The notes: generated by a model from the letters alone, not told the origin. A DNA stretch of 64,000 bases from Thermoanaerobacter uzonensis DSM 18761 (GCF_900129115.1 NZ_FQUR01000006.1:276858-340857), one strand, 5' to 3'; shown: positions 37,784 to 49,139, counted from the stretch's first letter. Numbers and translations are program-made.

Positions 37784-38537
37784 TTATGCTTATACCAACA
37801 GGATGTACAATGTACATCCTGTTGAAAAACTTTTATTTGCTTTTTTGACTATGATTTTATGCTTTGAATTTGATGCCTATACAAATATTGCAGTAATTAT
37901 TTTGGTATTTGTGATAACTGTATTTAAAGCGAAAATTCCAGCAAAAGTGTACATTAAGCTTATGTTAATTCCCTTTTCTTTTTTGATAATAAGCATAATA
38001 ACACTTATTATAAATGTGATAGGGAATAAAAGTGCTGCATTAATAAGCTTTAATATTTTGGGGGTAACTTTAGGAATTACTGCACAAGGCATTAATACTG
38101 CTGTTATTTTATTCTTTAGAACTTTAGCAATAGTGTCTTGCTTGTATTTTCTTGTACTCACTACTCCTGTAGTTGACATTATAAATATCTTAAAGAAATT
38201 GAAAATTCCATCACTATTTTTAGAGTTACTTCAATTAATTTATAGGTTTATATTTGTTTTAACGCAAGCTGCTAATGAGATCTATATATCTCAAGATTCA
38301 AGGTTGGGATATGCCACATTAAAAAATGGCTACAGGTCTTTAGGACTTTTGATATCCTCTCTTTTTATTAAGTCCTACAAAAATTCAGAGGATTTATATG
38401 TGGCTTTAGAGGCAAGAGGTTATAATGGAGAGATAAAAGTCCTCAGTAAAGATTACAAATTTTGTTATAAAAATATAATATTTATTGTTTTGATAGAACT
38501 AATTTTAATAAGCGCATCAATGCTTTTAAGAAGGTGA
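37770..38537 (+). CDS. cbiQ: cobalt ECF transporter transmembrane protein CbiQ
   Basis: 255-residue T component of the ECF transporter with about 6 helices. The C-terminal coupling motif is YVALEARGYNGE (A-R-G box that contacts CbiO), preceded by SRLGYATLKNGYRS. ATG at 37770 is favoured because GGGGAG lies just upstream. Confidence 0.92.
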   Translation: MLIDSYAYTNRMYNVHPVEKLLFAFLTMILCFEFDAYTNIAVIILVFVITVFKAKIPAKVYIKLMLIPFSFLIISIITLIINVIGNKSAALISFNILGVTLGITAQGINTAVILFFRTLAIVSCLYFLVLTTPVVDIINILKKLKIPSLFLELLQLIYRFIFVLTQAANEIYISQDSRLGYATLKNGYRSLGLLISSLFIKSYKNSEDLYVALEARGYNGEIKVLSKDYKFCYKNIIFIVLIELILISASMLLRR

Positions 38538-38540
38538 ACT

Positions 38541-39371
38541 ATGAAAGAGCAGTTTATATTAGAAGCTATAAATATTACTTTTGAGTACAGCGACGGCACA
38601 AAAGCTTTGAATGAAGTAAATATGTCGATAGAGGAAGGTAAAAAGATTGCAGTTTTAGGTCCAAACGGTGCAGGCAAGACAACACTGTTTTTGCACTTCA
38701 ATGGGATTTTGAAACCCAAATTAGGAAAAATATTATACAAAGGTGAAGAGATAAATTACAGTCATAGCGAACTTGTAAAACTTAGAAAAAACGTTGGTAT
38801 TGTTTTTCAAAATCCTGACATACAACTTTTCTCTGCCAATGTATACCAAGAAATTTCTTTTGGCCCTATGAACTTAGGCTATTCAGAAAATATAGTAAAA
38901 GAGAAAGTTGAAAACGCCATGAAAGAAACGAGAATTATTGATTTAAAAGACAAGCCTACCCATTTTTTAAGCTATGGGCAGAAAAAAAGCGTTTCAATAG
39001 CTGATATTATAGTTATGGAGCCTGAAGTTATTATATTGGATGAGCCAACAGTTTATTTAGATCCTAAGCATGTTCAAGAGGTTATGGGTTTATTTGACAA
39101 ATTGGTTGAAGAGGGAAAGACAATTATTTTATCAACTCATGATGTGGACTTTGCTTATTCATGGGCTGACTATATATATGTCATGAAAAATGGAAAAGTT
39201 GTTGCAAAAGGCGAGCCCACAGTTGTCTTTGCTAATGCAAAAGAACTTGATTGGAGTGATTTGAGAAAGCCTATGCTTTTAGAGATATATGAAATTTTAA
39301 AAGAAAAAGGAATTATAAACGGAAGTAATATACCAAAAAATATAGAGGAATTAAAGAAGTGTATAAAATAA
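38541..39371 (+). CDS. cbiO: cobalt ECF transporter ATPase CbiO
   Basis: 276-residue ABC ATPase. Walker A GPNGAGKTT at ~38-46, signature LSYGQKKSVSIA in place of the usual LSGGQ (a frequent CbiO variant), Walker B VIILDEPT and H-loop STHD. Last gene of cbiMNQO, 3 nt after cbiQ. Confidence 0.93.
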   Translation: MKEQFILEAINITFEYSDGTKALNEVNMSIEEGKKIAVLGPNGAGKTTLFLHFNGILKPKLGKILYKGEEINYSHSELVKLRKNVGIVFQNPDIQLFSANVYQEISFGPMNLGYSENIVKEKVENAMKETRIIDLKDKPTHFLSYGQKKSVSIADIIVMEPEVIILDEPTVYLDPKHVQEVMGLFDKLVEEGKTIILSTHDVDFAYSWADYIYVMKNGKVVAKGEPTVVFANAKELDWSDLRKPMLLEIYEILKEKGIINGSNIPKNIEELKKCIK

Positions 39372-39373
39372 AA

Positions 39374-39397
39374 AAGCTGCTGAAAACTCAGCAGCTT
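39374..39397. terminator. hairpin between convergent cbiO and slipin genes
   Basis: A 10-bp perfect stem AAGCTGCTGA (39374-39383) / TCAGCAGCTT (39388-39397). The T-rich tail is on the minus strand, so it is best suited to end the slipin/NfeD operon, and it may also stop cbiO transcripts. Confidence 0.75.
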
Positions 39398-39401
39398 AAA
39401 G

Positions 39402-40175
39402 CTATTCATTTTTACTTTCTTTTTGTCCTTGAGGGAAAAATTGATGTAGAATATCCAAAGATAGAGGGAAAACTACGATATTTGACCTGTCATTAGCTAT
39501 TTCTCTTAAAGTTTGAAGATACCTAAGTTGCAGAGAAACGGGTTGTGAGGCTATGATGCGAGCAGCTTCAGCAAGTTTTGCAGCTGCTTGATATTCTCCA
39601 TCAGCGTTTATAATTTTAGCGCGGCGTTCTCTTTCTGCTTCTGCTTGTGCTGCCATGGCCCTTTGCATGCTTTGTGGTAGTTCTACATCCCTTATTTCTA
39701 CAAGATTTACTTTTACTCCCCATGGCTCTGTTCCCTCATCTATAATCTCGCGGAGCCTTTTGTTTATTTCTTCTCTGTGAGATAATAATTCGTCTAAGTC
39801 AGACTGACCTAAAACGCTTCTTAGTGTAGTTTGTGCCAGCTGAGATGTTGCTCTTATGTGGTCCAAAACTTTTATAACAGCGTTGGCAGGGTCTATTACT
39901 CTGAAGTATACTACTGCATTTACTTTAACAGTAACGTTGTCTCTTGTAATTGCCTCTTGTGTTGGTACTTCCATTGTTATGACTCTCAAATCTACTTTTT
40001 GCATTCTCTCTATTATAGGAATCAAGAAAAATATTCCTGGCCCCCTTACACCTACGTAGCGTCCAAGACGAAAAATCACACCCCTTTCGTATTCCTGTAC
40101 TATTCTAATGGATGCGGAAATTAAACTTATAAGGATTATTAATAAAGTGAATAGAAATGCAAAACTCTCAATCAT
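39402..40175 (-). CDS. stomatin-like SPFH protein (slipin)
   Basis: 257-residue protein with one N-terminal membrane hairpin ([16 protein letters not shown]) and an SPFH/Band 7 domain ([33 protein letters not shown], then [21 protein letters not shown]). A helical C-terminal part follows ([24 protein letters not shown]). Slipins form membrane-microdomain scaffolds and pair with NfeD proteases. The start overlaps the end of the NfeD gene by 8 nt. Confidence 0.92.
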   Translation of the reverse strand: MIESFAFLFTLLIILISLISASIRIVQEYERGVIFRLGRYVGVRGPGIFFLIPIIERMQKVDLRVITMEVPTQEAITRDNVTVKVNAVVYFRVIDPANAVIKVLDHIRATSQLAQTTLRSVLGQSDLDELLSHREEINKRLREIIDEGTEPWGVKVNLVEIRDVELPQSMQRAMAAQAEAERERRAKIINADGEYQAAAKLAEAARIIASQPVSLQLRYLQTLREIANDRSNIVVFPLSLDILHQFFPQGQKESKNE

Positions 40176-41496
40176 TTTTTTTACTGCCTCCCTCTTTTAT
40201 TTTTTCAACTTTAACTGTCAAACCCTCTACTGCTGTAATGACCACCTTTTCGCCTTTTGCAATATACTCTTTAGATTCTGCTTGCCACCTTTCTCCTTCT
40301 ACTAAGACTATGCCATTTGGATTAATATCACTTACTGCAATACCTATTTCACCAATTAGACCTTCTACTCCTGTGACTACTTTTCTCTTTTGAGCTTTTA
40401 TAACAGCAGCTAACAAGAAAGAAACAAAAACTGCCATGAAAAAGGCTGTTGCGAAAACTACTCCTTTGTTAATAGTGAGTCCCATTTGGTTTCCACTAAA
40501 TAACATTAAAGAGCCAAGTACGAAGGAAGTTATACCGCCCACTGCTAAAATGCCATGGCTTACAACAAACGCTTCAGATGCCAAAAGCACAAGCCCTAAT
40601 ATGACAAGAAGCATTCCACTTAATTGAGCATTTAATGTTCCAAGTGTGTAAAGGCCTAAAAGTAAGCTTATTCCTCCTGCCACACCGGGAAAGATAGCAC
40701 CAGGATGATAAAGCTCCAATACAATACCCAAGATACCAGCGCTCATGAGAAGATAAGCAATATTTGGATCGCTTATTGCAAAGAGAAATTTTTGAGCTGA
40801 AGACATTGGGAAGTATTTGATTGGACCATCAGTTTGCAAAGTTGTAGTTGTGCCGTCAAAATTTTTGACTGTAAGGCCGTTTATTTTTTTTAGAAGGTCG
40901 TTTAAATTAGTAGCTTTAAAATCGATTAAATGGGCATTTAATGCTTCTGTGTCAGTAAAAGATTTGCTTTCAATAACTGCCATTTCAGCATTTTTGGGGT
41001 CTCTCCCCCTGTTTTCTGCGATACTTCTTATCCAAGCAGCAGCGTCATGAGTGATTTTTTGCTTTTGTACATCTGATAAAGCAGTGTCGTCTTCCATTGA
41101 CACAGGATGGGCAGCGCCTATTCTACTTCCAGGAGCCATTGCAGCGACATTTGCTGAAAGTGTTATGAAAGTACCAGCCGAACCCGCCCAAGCTCCTGCG
41201 GGGGAGACATATACTACAACAGGAATAGGAGAATTTAGTATTTTTGTGACGATTTTTTGAGTAGTAGAATACAAACCGCCAGGGGTAGAAAGTTCTATGA
41301 CTATACAACTTGCACCATTTTTTTCTGCCGTTTCAAAGCCGCTTTCAACATAATCTGCAACAACAGGTACAATTGGACCATCAATGGATAGTACATAAAC
41401 GGGGCTTTGGGGCGGAACTGCTTTTAAAGAAGAAAATGGCATGATAACAAAAATTAACAAGATTGTAAATAGTAAAATTTTCCTTAAATTAAACAC
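40168..41496 (-). CDS. NfeD-family membrane-bound serine protease
   Basis: 442-residue protein. A signal peptide (~1-28) is followed by a ClpP/SppA-like protease domain: [11 protein letters not shown], and [12 protein letters not shown] holding the nucleophile Ser, with DPKNAEMAV downstream. Four to five membrane helices and a C-terminal OB-fold NfeD domain ([30 protein letters not shown]) complete it. GTG at 41496 is preferred because AAGGGGG is a few nt upstream; an ATG at 41520 has none. Long-form NfeD proteins cleave stomatin partners, consistent with the next gene. Confidence 0.9.
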   Translation of the reverse strand: MFNLRKILLFTILLIFVIMPFSSLKAVPPQSPVYVLSIDGPIVPVVADYVESGFETAEKNGASCIVIELSTPGGLYSTTQKIVTKILNSPIPVVVYVSPAGAWAGSAGTFITLSANVAAMAPGSRIGAAHPVSMEDDTALSDVQKQKITHDAAAWIRSIAENRGRDPKNAEMAVIESKSFTDTEALNAHLIDFKATNLNDLLKKINGLTVKNFDGTTTTLQTDGPIKYFPMSSAQKFLFAISDPNIAYLLMSAGILGIVLELYHPGAIFPGVAGGISLLLGLYTLGTLNAQLSGMLLVILGLVLLASEAFVVSHGILAVGGITSFVLGSLMLFSGNQMGLTINKGVVFATAFFMAVFVSFLLAAVIKAQKRKVVTGVEGLIGEIGIAVSDINPNGIVLVEGERWQAESKEYIAKGEKVVITAVEGLTVKVEKIKEGGSKKND

Positions 41497-41687
41497 TTTT
41501 TGTTCCCCCTTTAATAACATTTTAACATAACTGAAAAATTTTATATAGTATTTTATGTGATTGGCAGAATTTTTCTTGAAGGATTTTTTATAAAAATGTA
41601 GAATTTAATTTATATGTTTATTGATTTATATATTCGACAAAAAAGTCGAAAACCTTTTTTATTTTTAACCTAAGAGGAGGATATTTA

Positions 41688-42398
41688 ATGGCGTTTTTTA
41701 AAGTTGAAACAGAAGAAGACATAAAAAATTTAAATTTTCTCGAAAGAATTTACGGAATTCTATTTAAACCTTCAATAACAATAAAAAATTTAATGTATCA
41801 GCCAAAACTAGTTTATCCTGCCATAGTGAAAATTGTTGGGATAGTATTTCTTTATATCTTACGTTATCCTGTATATGAAAGACATATACGTGAACTTTTA
41901 AAAATGAGGTTATCGCAACCAGATGCAGGATTTACGCCACAGGAAATAGATTTAGCTATTAAGTTAGCGCCAAAATCTGTAATAACTTCTACGCTTATAA
42001 ATAATACACTTTCGTGGATTTTTATCGTGTTAGCTCTTTATGCTGTAATCAAATGGGTATTTAGAGGAAAAGCGGATGTAGCACAATTATTTTCAATTAC
42101 TGGTTATGCCTATACTCCTGTTTTAATATATTTTCTAATATGCTTTATTGCATCCTTTTTTACAGGACAGCTTTTAGTGGATATGTCACCTGCATTGTTG
42201 TTTCCTTTGTTAAAAGGAACTACAATATATGGCTTTTTGAGAAGTATTGATCCCTTCATGGTGTGGCAGTTTGTTATAATAGCTATAGGAATAAAAATGT
42301 CAAGTGGAATAAAGAAGAGCGATGTTTATTGGGTTACAGCTTTTGCGTTTCTTGTGACAGTGTTTGTGAATATTGATTATTATAAACTGCTGGACTAA
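41688..42398 (+). CDS. Yip1-domain membrane protein
   Basis: 236-residue protein with about five hydrophobic helices after a polar N-terminus (NFLERIYGILFKPSITIKNLM). The overall pattern is of the bacterial Yip1 domain family; function unknown. AAGAGGAGG precedes the ATG. Monocistronic, convergent with icd, and separated from it by a terminator-like repeat. Confidence 0.78.
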   Translation: MAFFKVETEEDIKNLNFLERIYGILFKPSITIKNLMYQPKLVYPAIVKIVGIVFLYILRYPVYERHIRELLKMRLSQPDAGFTPQEIDLAIKLAPKSVITSTLINNTLSWIFIVLALYAVIKWVFRGKADVAQLFSITGYAYTPVLIYFLICFIASFFTGQLLVDMSPALLFPLLKGTTIYGFLRSIDPFMVWQFVIIAIGIKMSSGIKKSDVYWVTAFAFLVTVFVNIDYYKLLD

Positions 42399-42406
42399 AA
42401 ATCAAA

Positions 42407-42447
42407 CAAAGGGGACGGTTCCTTTTGTCTGAGGACCGTCCCTTTTT
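42407..42447. terminator. REP-like hairpin (GGGGACGGTTCC family, copy 1)
   Basis: 5' arm AAAGGGGACGGTTCC (42408-42422) pairs with GGACCGTCCCTTTTT (42433-42447) with small bulges, and a T-run follows. Lies between the convergent Yip1 and icd genes, so it can terminate both. It shares its core with hairpins at 43818-43880 and 59121-59173. Confidence 0.7.
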
Positions 42448-42453
42448 ACGTAT

Positions 42454-43665
42454 TTACAGCATCTCTTCTAAAGTTTTTTTAATTTCAATGAGGAAAATTT
42501 CTGTGTTTACAACAGTTTTATTTGGCAAGTCAGATAAAGCGGCTAAGTCTTTTGTCATTATCCCTTTTTCAATTGTCTTTAAGGATGCTTTTTCAAGCTT
42601 ATCTGCAAAATCAACAAGGTCTTTTATTCCGTCAAGTTCTCCTCTTTTTTTCAAAGCGCCTGTCCATGCAAAAATTGTAGCAATAGAGTTAGTAGAAGTT
42701 TCTTCACCTTTAAGGTATTTATAATAATGCCTTGTAACTGTTCCATGAGCCGCTTCAAATTCGTATTTCCCATCAGGAGAGACTAATACCGATGTCATCA
42801 TGGCGAGGCTTCCAAATGCTGTTGCTACCATATCTGACATTACATCGCCGTCATAATTTTTGCATGCCCAAATCATTCCGCCTTCAGACCTTACAATTCG
42901 AGCTACGGCATCGTCAATAAGGGTATAGAAATATTCAATTTCTGCTTCCTCAAATTTTTCTTTATATTCATTTTCATATATTTCCTGGAATATGTCTTTA
43001 AATCTGTGGTCATATACTTTTGAAATAGTGTCTTTGGTCGCAAACCACAAATCCTGTTTCGTATCTAAAGCATAATTAAAACATGCTCTTGCAAAACTTT
43101 TTATTGACTCATCAGTATTGTGCATACCGAGTATAACTCCAGGGCCTTCAAATTCATGTATTGTCTGCCTTGCCACTTCTCCTTTTTCAGAAGTAAACAC
43201 AAGTTCTGCTTTGCCTTTTTCAGAGACTCTATATTCTACGTCTTTGTAAATATCCCCATAGGCATGTCTTGCAATTGTAATGGGTTTTTTCCATGTTTTT
43301 ACGAGAGGTTTGATACTTTCTACAATAATAGGTGTGCGAAAAACTGTGCCATCAAGTATTGCTCTGATTGTACCATTAGGGCTTTTCCACATTTTTTTGA
43401 GATTGTATTCTTTGACCCTTTCTGCATTTGGAGTGATTGTGGCGCATTTTACCCCGACTCCGTACTTTTTTATTGCGTATGCTGCATCAACTGTGACCTG
43501 GTCATTAGTTTCGTCCCTGTTTTTGATTCCAAGGTCATAATATTCTGTTTTAAGGTCTATATAGGGCTCTAAAAGTATTTCTTTTATCAATTTCCATATG
43601 ATTCTTGTCATTTCGTCCCCGTCCATTTCAACAATAGGAACCTTCATCTCAATTTTTTGTGCCAT
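42454..43665 (-). CDS. icd: NADP-dependent isocitrate dehydrogenase
   Basis: 403-residue TCA-cycle enzyme of the eukaryotic-like subfamily (opening [20 protein letters not shown]). Substrate-binding residues lie in [19 protein letters not shown]. The metal site is in [24 protein letters not shown], and the cofactor loop [11 protein letters not shown] is of the NADP-preferring type. Makes 2-oxoglutarate and NADPH. AAGGGGAGAAG precedes the ATG. It is apparently monocistronic, since a hairpin separates it from pulA. Confidence 0.95.
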   Translation of the reverse strand: MAQKIEMKVPIVEMDGDEMTRIIWKLIKEILLEPYIDLKTEYYDLGIKNRDETNDQVTVDAAYAIKKYGVGVKCATITPNAERVKEYNLKKMWKSPNGTIRAILDGTVFRTPIIVESIKPLVKTWKKPITIARHAYGDIYKDVEYRVSEKGKAELVFTSEKGEVARQTIHEFEGPGVILGMHNTDESIKSFARACFNYALDTKQDLWFATKDTISKVYDHRFKDIFQEIYENEYKEKFEEAEIEYFYTLIDDAVARIVRSEGGMIWACKNYDGDVMSDMVATAFGSLAMMTSVLVSPDGKYEFEAAHGTVTRHYYKYLKGEETSTNSIATIFAWTGALKKRGELDGIKDLVDFADKLEKASLKTIEKGIMTKDLAALSDLPNKTVVNTEIFLIEIKKTLEEML

Positions 43666-43817
43666 TTTCTTCTCCCCTTTGTTTGAAATGTAACAATAAA
43701 ATTTTTAAAATATTTTATTGCGATTTTTTATCACAACTTGATTCTATTATATAGAATATAAGGGATTTTTGCAATATCTATTAATTGAGCTTTCACAACT
43801 TGACCTAAATACAGGAC

Positions 43818-43880
43818 AGACAAAGGGGACGGTTCCTCTTGTCTGAATTTTTCAGACAAGAGGAACCGTCCCCTTTGTCT
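43818..43880. repeat. perfect 29-bp hairpin (GGGGACGGTTCC family, copy 2)
   Basis: Arms 43818-43846 and 43852-43880 are perfectly complementary with a 5-nt loop. It lies just 3' of pulA and upstream of icd, both leftward. There is no T-run on the minus side, so it is not a textbook terminator for pulA. Its core AAAGGGGACGGTTCC is repeated elsewhere in the window. Best read as a dispersed REP-like palindrome. Confidence 0.75.
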
Positions 43881-43882
43881 TT

Positions 43883-45760
43883 TTAGCTAAAAAGAACCAT
43901 CCCAGAAAGTGGAGGGACTGTAAGAATACTGCCTGAAAGTGTCCAATCGCCTTTTTCTATGGGGAGAATTCCAGCTTTTCTATTGTCAACAACCACCTTC
44001 CAATTCCCTTGGGGGATTTTTACCTCAACTTTAGATTTTGTTGGATTGTAGATTACAGTAATTTTTTTCCATGGATCGCTATTGGCATTATCTGAAATTA
44101 AGAAAGCAATTGTATTTTTTGGGGATTTTATAAAATGAAGCTTTGACTTTATTTCTTCTGCTGTTCGCATCCTAAAGGAAGGATGTTCTTTCCGTAGCTT
44201 TATTAAGCCCTGATAATATTCAAATACTTCTTTGTATATAAGTTTTCTCGGCCATTCCAGCTGATTTATTTCATCCCCTGCGTTGAAACTGTTGTTATTT
44301 CCCTTTTTTGTCCTTAAAAATTCTTCTCCAGCATGTATAAAAGGGATACCTTGGCTGGTGAGTATTATCATAGTAGCAAGCTTATCCATAAGTATTTTTT
44401 CTTCTTCTGTGGCATCTGGATTACTTTTTGAAATTTTGTCCCATAAAGTCAGATTGTCATGGCATGAGACATAGTTTACAGTCTCCTGCGGATTTATTGT
44501 AAAATCTTTAATTTCAGCAGAATATTCTATTGAACCTACTACTCCTTTCATAATATCCTTCTCAACATTTTTCTTGCCAGTGGCAAATCCCTTGGATTCA
44601 TCATCAGGGAATCCCTTTATTGCATTTCTGAAATTGTCATTAAATACAGCTATTCGCGTGCCTTTTTGTGCTCCTTTTAAAAATTGCTTTTCTACAGGCA
44701 AGACTGAAGGGCCCGCTGTCCACGGTTCCCCATATAAGAGCAAAGAAGGATCTATAGAATGTAGAGTTTTTTCTATTTCTTTCATTGTATCTATATCGTG
44801 AAGTCCCATTAAGTCAAATCTAAAACCATCTACATGGTATTCTTTTACCCAGTATTTCAAAGAATCTATTATTAATTTTTTTACCATTGGCCTTTCAGAT
44901 GCAGTTTCATTACCGCAGCCAGAACCATTGGAATAACTGCCATCGGAATTATGTCTGTAAAAATATCCTGGTTCAACTTTGTCAAAAATAGAATTGAGCA
45001 CAGTATAAGTGTGATTATAGACTACATCCATAACCACCTGTATTCCTGCTCTGTGAAGGGAGAGTATCATTTCTTTTACTTCTTTTATTCGTGATATAGG
45101 GTCATTTGGGTCTACAGCGTAACTTCCTTCCGGAACAAAGTAGTGATAAGGGTCATACCCCCAGTTGTATCCTCCCTTTAATTCATCTACACTTGCAAAG
45201 TCCTGAATGGGAAGAAGGTGAACATGAGTTATGCCTAATTCTATCAGGTGGTCAAGGCCGGTTTTCACCCCTTTATAACTCGTACCTTTTTCTGTAAAAG
45301 CGAGGTATTTGCCTTTGTTTTTGATGCCAGAATCTTTGTGAACAGAAAAATCTCGAACGTGAAGTTCATATATTATGGCATCAACAGGGTTATCAAAAGA
45401 AGGCTTTACATCTTCTGACCATCCAGGAGGGTCTGTATCTTTAAGGTCAATTACTACACCGTGTGTTCCATTTGCTGTTAAAGCTTTTGCGTAAGGGTCT
45501 ACAGTTTCGACGAGTTCGCCTTTTCTGAAGATTTTGTAGGTGTATAAGACATTTTTTAGGTTTTCATTTACAGTAATAAACCATGTACCTCCCTCGCTTT
45601 TTTCCATTTCTATTTCTCGTTTTTTATCATCCTTAAAAAGGCATAAATATACTTTTTCTGCGGTTGGAGCCCACAGCCTGAATTTCGAGTACAAGGGATT
45701 AAATGTGCATCCCAAGTCATCTCCGTTATACACCGGATATTCTTCAAAGTTTTTGTACAT
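43883..45760 (-). CDS. pulA: type I pullulanase
   Basis: 625-residue GH13 debranching enzyme hydrolysing alpha-1,6 bonds in pullulan and glycogen-like glucans. No signal peptide, so it is probably cytoplasmic. An N-terminal CBM48-like domain (FRLWAPTAEKVYLCLF) is followed by the type I signature YNWGYDP at ~195. The catalytic barrel has DVVYNHTY, GFRFDLMGLHD (nucleophile Asp), LLYGEPW (acid Glu) and VSCHDN. Lies divergent to the glycogen operon, fitting a role in glycogen turnover. AAAGGAG precedes the ATG. Confidence 0.94.
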   Translation of the reverse strand: MYKNFEEYPVYNGDDLGCTFNPLYSKFRLWAPTAEKVYLCLFKDDKKREIEMEKSEGGTWFITVNENLKNVLYTYKIFRKGELVETVDPYAKALTANGTHGVVIDLKDTDPPGWSEDVKPSFDNPVDAIIYELHVRDFSVHKDSGIKNKGKYLAFTEKGTSYKGVKTGLDHLIELGITHVHLLPIQDFASVDELKGGYNWGYDPYHYFVPEGSYAVDPNDPISRIKEVKEMILSLHRAGIQVVMDVVYNHTYTVLNSIFDKVEPGYFYRHNSDGSYSNGSGCGNETASERPMVKKLIIDSLKYWVKEYHVDGFRFDLMGLHDIDTMKEIEKTLHSIDPSLLLYGEPWTAGPSVLPVEKQFLKGAQKGTRIAVFNDNFRNAIKGFPDDESKGFATGKKNVEKDIMKGVVGSIEYSAEIKDFTINPQETVNYVSCHDNLTLWDKISKSNPDATEEEKILMDKLATMIILTSQGIPFIHAGEEFLRTKKGNNNSFNAGDEINQLEWPRKLIYKEVFEYYQGLIKLRKEHPSFRMRTAEEIKSKLHFIKSPKNTIAFLISDNANSDPWKKITVIYNPTKSKVEVKIPQGNWKVVVDNRKAGILPIEKGDWTLSGSILTVPPLSGMVLFS

Positions 45761-46093
45761 TACTAATTCTCCTTTCTTATTTCATCATATGTTTTTTCTT
45801 TCATTAATTCTTTTAAAAAGTGGAAGTAGTGAGGAAATTATTCTTTGTTGTAAAAGGAAATCTAAAAGGAATTACCCTCCTAAAAGAAAAATTGTCTTTA
45901 GAAATATTATAATACAAAACCTTACAAATTTCAGTAAAAATTTTCTTGAACAAGATTGTGGAAAATGCTATACTAAAAGCAAAGATATGATATAGTTATT
46001 CTGAGTTTTTTAAATCTTGCCTTTATTTTTTCATCTCTTTTTTCAGTTCTTTGATTTTTCCCCTGAGGAATATATAAAAAGGGGTGTTTCAAA
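45761..46093. other. divergent pulA/glgB regulatory region
   Basis: 333 nt between the divergent pulA and glgB genes. A minus-strand TATAAT (45911-45906) with CTGAAA 17 nt upstream is a fair pulA promoter. The glg promoter lies at 45946-45974. The two promoters are nearly back to back. No small gene with a ribosome-binding site is apparent. Confidence 0.5.
45946..45974 (+). promoter_or_regulatory. sigma-A promoter of the glycogen operon
   Basis: TTGAAC (45946-45951), 17-nt spacer, TATACT (45969-45974). The untranslated leader to glgB would be about 110 nt. Confidence 0.7.
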
Positions 46094-47974
46094 ATGGCAG
46101 TCCAGTATAAAAATTCAACTATCTATCTTTCCGATATCAGAAAATTCTTAAAAGGGGAACATTTCAGAGCTTACACCTTTTTAGGCAGTAGATTTATAAA
46201 TTATAGGGGAAAAGAGGGGACAGTGTTTTGCGTCTGGGCGCCTAATGCAGTTAGGGTAGGAGTTGCAGGTGATTTTAATAATTGGGATGCAAAAAATCAC
46301 ATGATGCTCAAAGTAAAAGATTCAGGGCTGTGGTGGATTTTTATAGAAGGCTTAAAAGAAGGGGAACTTTACAAATACGAAATTCACACAAAAGACGGAA
46401 AAAGGATTTTAAAAACAGACCCTTATGCCATTTTTTCAGAAGTGCGACCTAACACTGCTTCTATTGTCAAAAATTTGCCCGAGTATCAGTGGCATGATGA
46501 GGACTGGATGTTAAGGAGAAAAAGCGAAAATATTTTTGAAACTCCTATAAATATTTATGAACTTCACTTGGGGTCCTGGAGAAGAAAAGAAAATGGAGAA
46601 TTGTTAAACTATAGAGAAATTGCCGATTTACTTGTACCTTATGTAAAGGAAATGGGGTATACTCATGTGGAATTGCTGCCCTTAATGGAACATCCTTTAG
46701 ATATGTCATGGGGATATCAAATAACGGGTTATTTTTCTGTAACAAGTCGCCATGGCACTCCTGAAGATTTTATGTATTTTGTCGATAAACTGCATGAACA
46801 TGACATTGGAGTAATTATGGACTGGGTTCCAGGGCATTTTTGCAAGGATGCGCATGGCCTTTACAATTTTGATGGGACCCACCTTTACGAATACGATGAC
46901 CCTTTCATAAGAGAAAATGACTACTGGGGGACAGCAAACTTTGACGTGTCAAAGCCGGGTGTAAAAAGCTTTCTCCTTTCCAATGCTTATTTCTGGTTTA
47001 AAGAGTATCATATAGACGGTTTGAGATGTGATGCCATTTCTAATATGCTCTACCTTCATACCCGTTCTGGAAGGCAGGAAGTTCACGACCAGGTGGTTTC
47101 CTTTCTAAGAGATGTAAATAGACTTATCTTCACCAATTTCCCCAATCCTTTGATGGTGGCGGAAGAATCAAGTGCATATCCTTTAGTCACTTATCCTGAT
47201 TATGGTGGAGGGCTTGGTTTTAATTACAAATGGGACATGGGATGGATGAATGATACTCTAAAATATATGGCATTTCCCCCTGAAGAAAGAAAGTGGAATC
47301 ACAATCTCCTCACTTTTTCTATCATGTACACTTATTCAGAAAATTTCATTTTACCTCTGTCACATGATGAAGTTGTGCACGGGAAAAAATCTTTGCTTGA
47401 TAAGATGCCTGGCACTTATGAAGAAAAATTTGCAAATCTCAGGGCTTTGTACGGCTATATGATGACTCATCCAGGGAAGAAACTGCTTTTTATGGGTGGA
47501 GAATTTGGGCAGTTCATAGAATGGGACTTTAAGAAGGAGCTAGATTGGTTCTTGCTTGATTATCCAATGCACAAAAGTCTGCAAGAATATGTAAAAGATT
47601 TAAATAAAATATATCTTTCCAATAAAAGTCTTTATGAAATGGACCATTCTGAAGAGGGTTTTCTATGGATTGATGTCAACAACAGTGAACAGAGCATTAT
47701 CTCTTATATCAGATTTGCAAAAGACAAAAAAGACTTTTTGGTGGTGGTGTGCAATTTCAGTAAGGTATCTTATCCCGTCTACAGAATAGGGGTGCCAGAA
47801 TATTGTTTGTATAAGGAGATTTTGAATAGTGATGAAACAAAATACGGAGGGAGAAGCTTTGTGAACGAAAATCTCATTGAAGCTGAAAAAATAGGAATAC
47901 ACGGCAAGCCTTACAGCATACAAATAAAATTGCCTCCTCTTTCCGCAGTGATATTAAAACCACAATATGAGTGA
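46094..47974 (+). CDS. glgB: 1,4-alpha-glucan branching enzyme
   Basis: 626-residue GH13 enzyme that adds alpha-1,6 branches to glycogen. An N-terminal CBM48 ([23 protein letters not shown]) precedes a barrel with [26 protein letters not shown] (nucleophile Asp), VAEESSAYP (acid Glu) and [14 protein letters not shown]-terminal beta domain follows. First gene of glgBCDA. Confidence 0.95.
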   Translation: MAVQYKNSTIYLSDIRKFLKGEHFRAYTFLGSRFINYRGKEGTVFCVWAPNAVRVGVAGDFNNWDAKNHMMLKVKDSGLWWIFIEGLKEGELYKYEIHTKDGKRILKTDPYAIFSEVRPNTASIVKNLPEYQWHDEDWMLRRKSENIFETPINIYELHLGSWRRKENGELLNYREIADLLVPYVKEMGYTHVELLPLMEHPLDMSWGYQITGYFSVTSRHGTPEDFMYFVDKLHEHDIGVIMDWVPGHFCKDAHGLYNFDGTHLYEYDDPFIRENDYWGTANFDVSKPGVKSFLLSNAYFWFKEYHIDGLRCDAISNMLYLHTRSGRQEVHDQVVSFLRDVNRLIFTNFPNPLMVAEESSAYPLVTYPDYGGGLGFNYKWDMGWMNDTLKYMAFPPEERKWNHNLLTFSIMYTYSENFILPLSHDEVVHGKKSLLDKMPGTYEEKFANLRALYGYMMTHPGKKLLFMGGEFGQFIEWDFKKELDWFLLDYPMHKSLQEYVKDLNKIYLSNKSLYEMDHSEEGFLWIDVNNSEQSIISYIRFAKDKKDFLVVVCNFSKVSYPVYRIGVPEYCLYKEILNSDETKYGGRSFVNENLIEAEKIGIHGKPYSIQIKLPPLSAVILKPQYE

Positions 47975-47984
47975 GGTGAATTTT

Positions 47985-49139
47985 ATGGAAAGGGAGATTA
48001 TTGCATTAATTCTTGCAGGGGGCCAGGGTAGCAGACTTGAATTGCTGACAAAAACAAATGCAAAACCTGCAGTAGAGTTTGGGGGTAAATATCGCATAAT
48101 CGATTTTACTCTAAGCAATTGTTCTAATTCTTCTATAGAAGTGGTAGGAGTTTTGACCCAGTATCAACCTCTTATACTTCACTCTCATATAGGTATAGGC
48201 AGTGCCTGGGATTTGGACAGGGTCAACGGCGGCGTTACAATACTTCCTCCCTATACTGAAGAAAGGGGAGGTAAGTGGTATAGTGGGACTGCTGATGCTG
48301 TGCTTAAAAATATAAACTTTGTTGAAAGATATTCTCCGGAAAATTTATTGATTCTCTCCGGGGACCATGTGTACAAAATGGATTATCTAAAAATGCTTAA
48401 ATTTCACAAGCAAAAGGATGCTGATGCCACAATTGCTGTTACAAAAGTGCCAATAGAGGAGGCTTCGCGCTTTGGAATAATGAATACTTATGAAGATTAT
48501 AGGATATATGAATTTGAGGAAAAGCCAAAAAAACCTAAAAACACATTGGCTTCAATGGGAATATACATTTTCAAATGGGATAAGTTGAAAGAAGTTTTGA
48601 TGGAAGATGCTCAAGACGAAAGTTCTTCTCACGACTTTGGCAAAGACATAATTCCCAAGATGCTTAAAAAAGGGTACAAGATGTATGCCTATGTCTTTAA
48701 TGGATACTGGAAGGATGTAGGTACAATAAGCAGCTATTGGGAGGCAAGCATGGACCTGATAAAAGAAGACCCATACTCTCCAAAAGAAGAAGAATTAAGA
48801 CTCTTTGACGGAAGCTGGAAAGTTTACAGCGCCTCTTTTGCATATCCTCCTCAGTATATCGGTCCCTCTGCAAAGATTTCAAATTCCCTTATAGTGGAAG
48901 GATGCATAGTCTTTGGAACTGTTTCTAATTCGATTTTGTCTTATGGGGTAGTTGTGGGAGAAAAAGCGGAGATAATAGATTCTATCATTATGTCTGACGC
49001 AGTGATTGAAGACGGGGCAAAAGTCGTAAAAAGCATAATTGGACCCAAAGTGGTTGTGAAAAGAGGGAGCATTGTAGGAAATTGTAAAGAAATAACCGTT
49101 GTGAGAGAGGGAGAGATTGTAATGGAAAATGTGAATTAA
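47985..49139 (+). CDS. glgC: glucose-1-phosphate adenylyltransferase
   Basis: 384-residue enzyme making ADP-glucose. Nucleotide loop [15 protein letters not shown] near the N-terminus, [19 protein letters not shown], and a C-terminal left-handed beta-helix (hexapeptide-like repeats). ATG at 47985 follows GAGGTG by 8 nt; an earlier ATG at 47967 lies within the end of glgB. Works with the non-catalytic-type GlgD encoded next. Confidence 0.94.
   Translation: MEREIIALILAGGQGSRLELLTKTNAKPAVEFGGKYRIIDFTLSNCSNSSIEVVGVLTQYQPLILHSHIGIGSAWDLDRVNGGVTILPPYTEERGGKWYSGTADAVLKNINFVERYSPENLLILSGDHVYKMDYLKMLKFHKQKDADATIAVTKVPIEEASRFGIMNTYEDYRIYEFEEKPKKPKNTLASMGIYIFKWDKLKEVLMEDAQDESSSHDFGKDIIPKMLKKGYKMYAYVFNGYWKDVGTISSYWEASMDLIKEDPYSPKEEELRLFDGSWKVYSASFAYPPQYIGPSAKISNSLIVEGCIVFGTVSNSILSYGVVVGEKAEIIDSIIMSDAVIEDGAKVVKSIIGPKVVVKRGSIVGNCKEITVVREGEIVMENVN

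Noticed and set aside
39831..40124. Plus-strand frame over the slipin gene
   Set aside because: Antisense to a strongly conserved SPFH gene, cysteine/tyrosine-rich nonsense composition, no start signal.
41633..41650. TTCGAC/GTCGAA hairpin as a terminator or riboswitch before the Yip1 gene
   Set aside because: The stem is only 6 bp, the T-run is offset, and no gene upstream needs terminating on that strand; no riboswitch landmarks are present.
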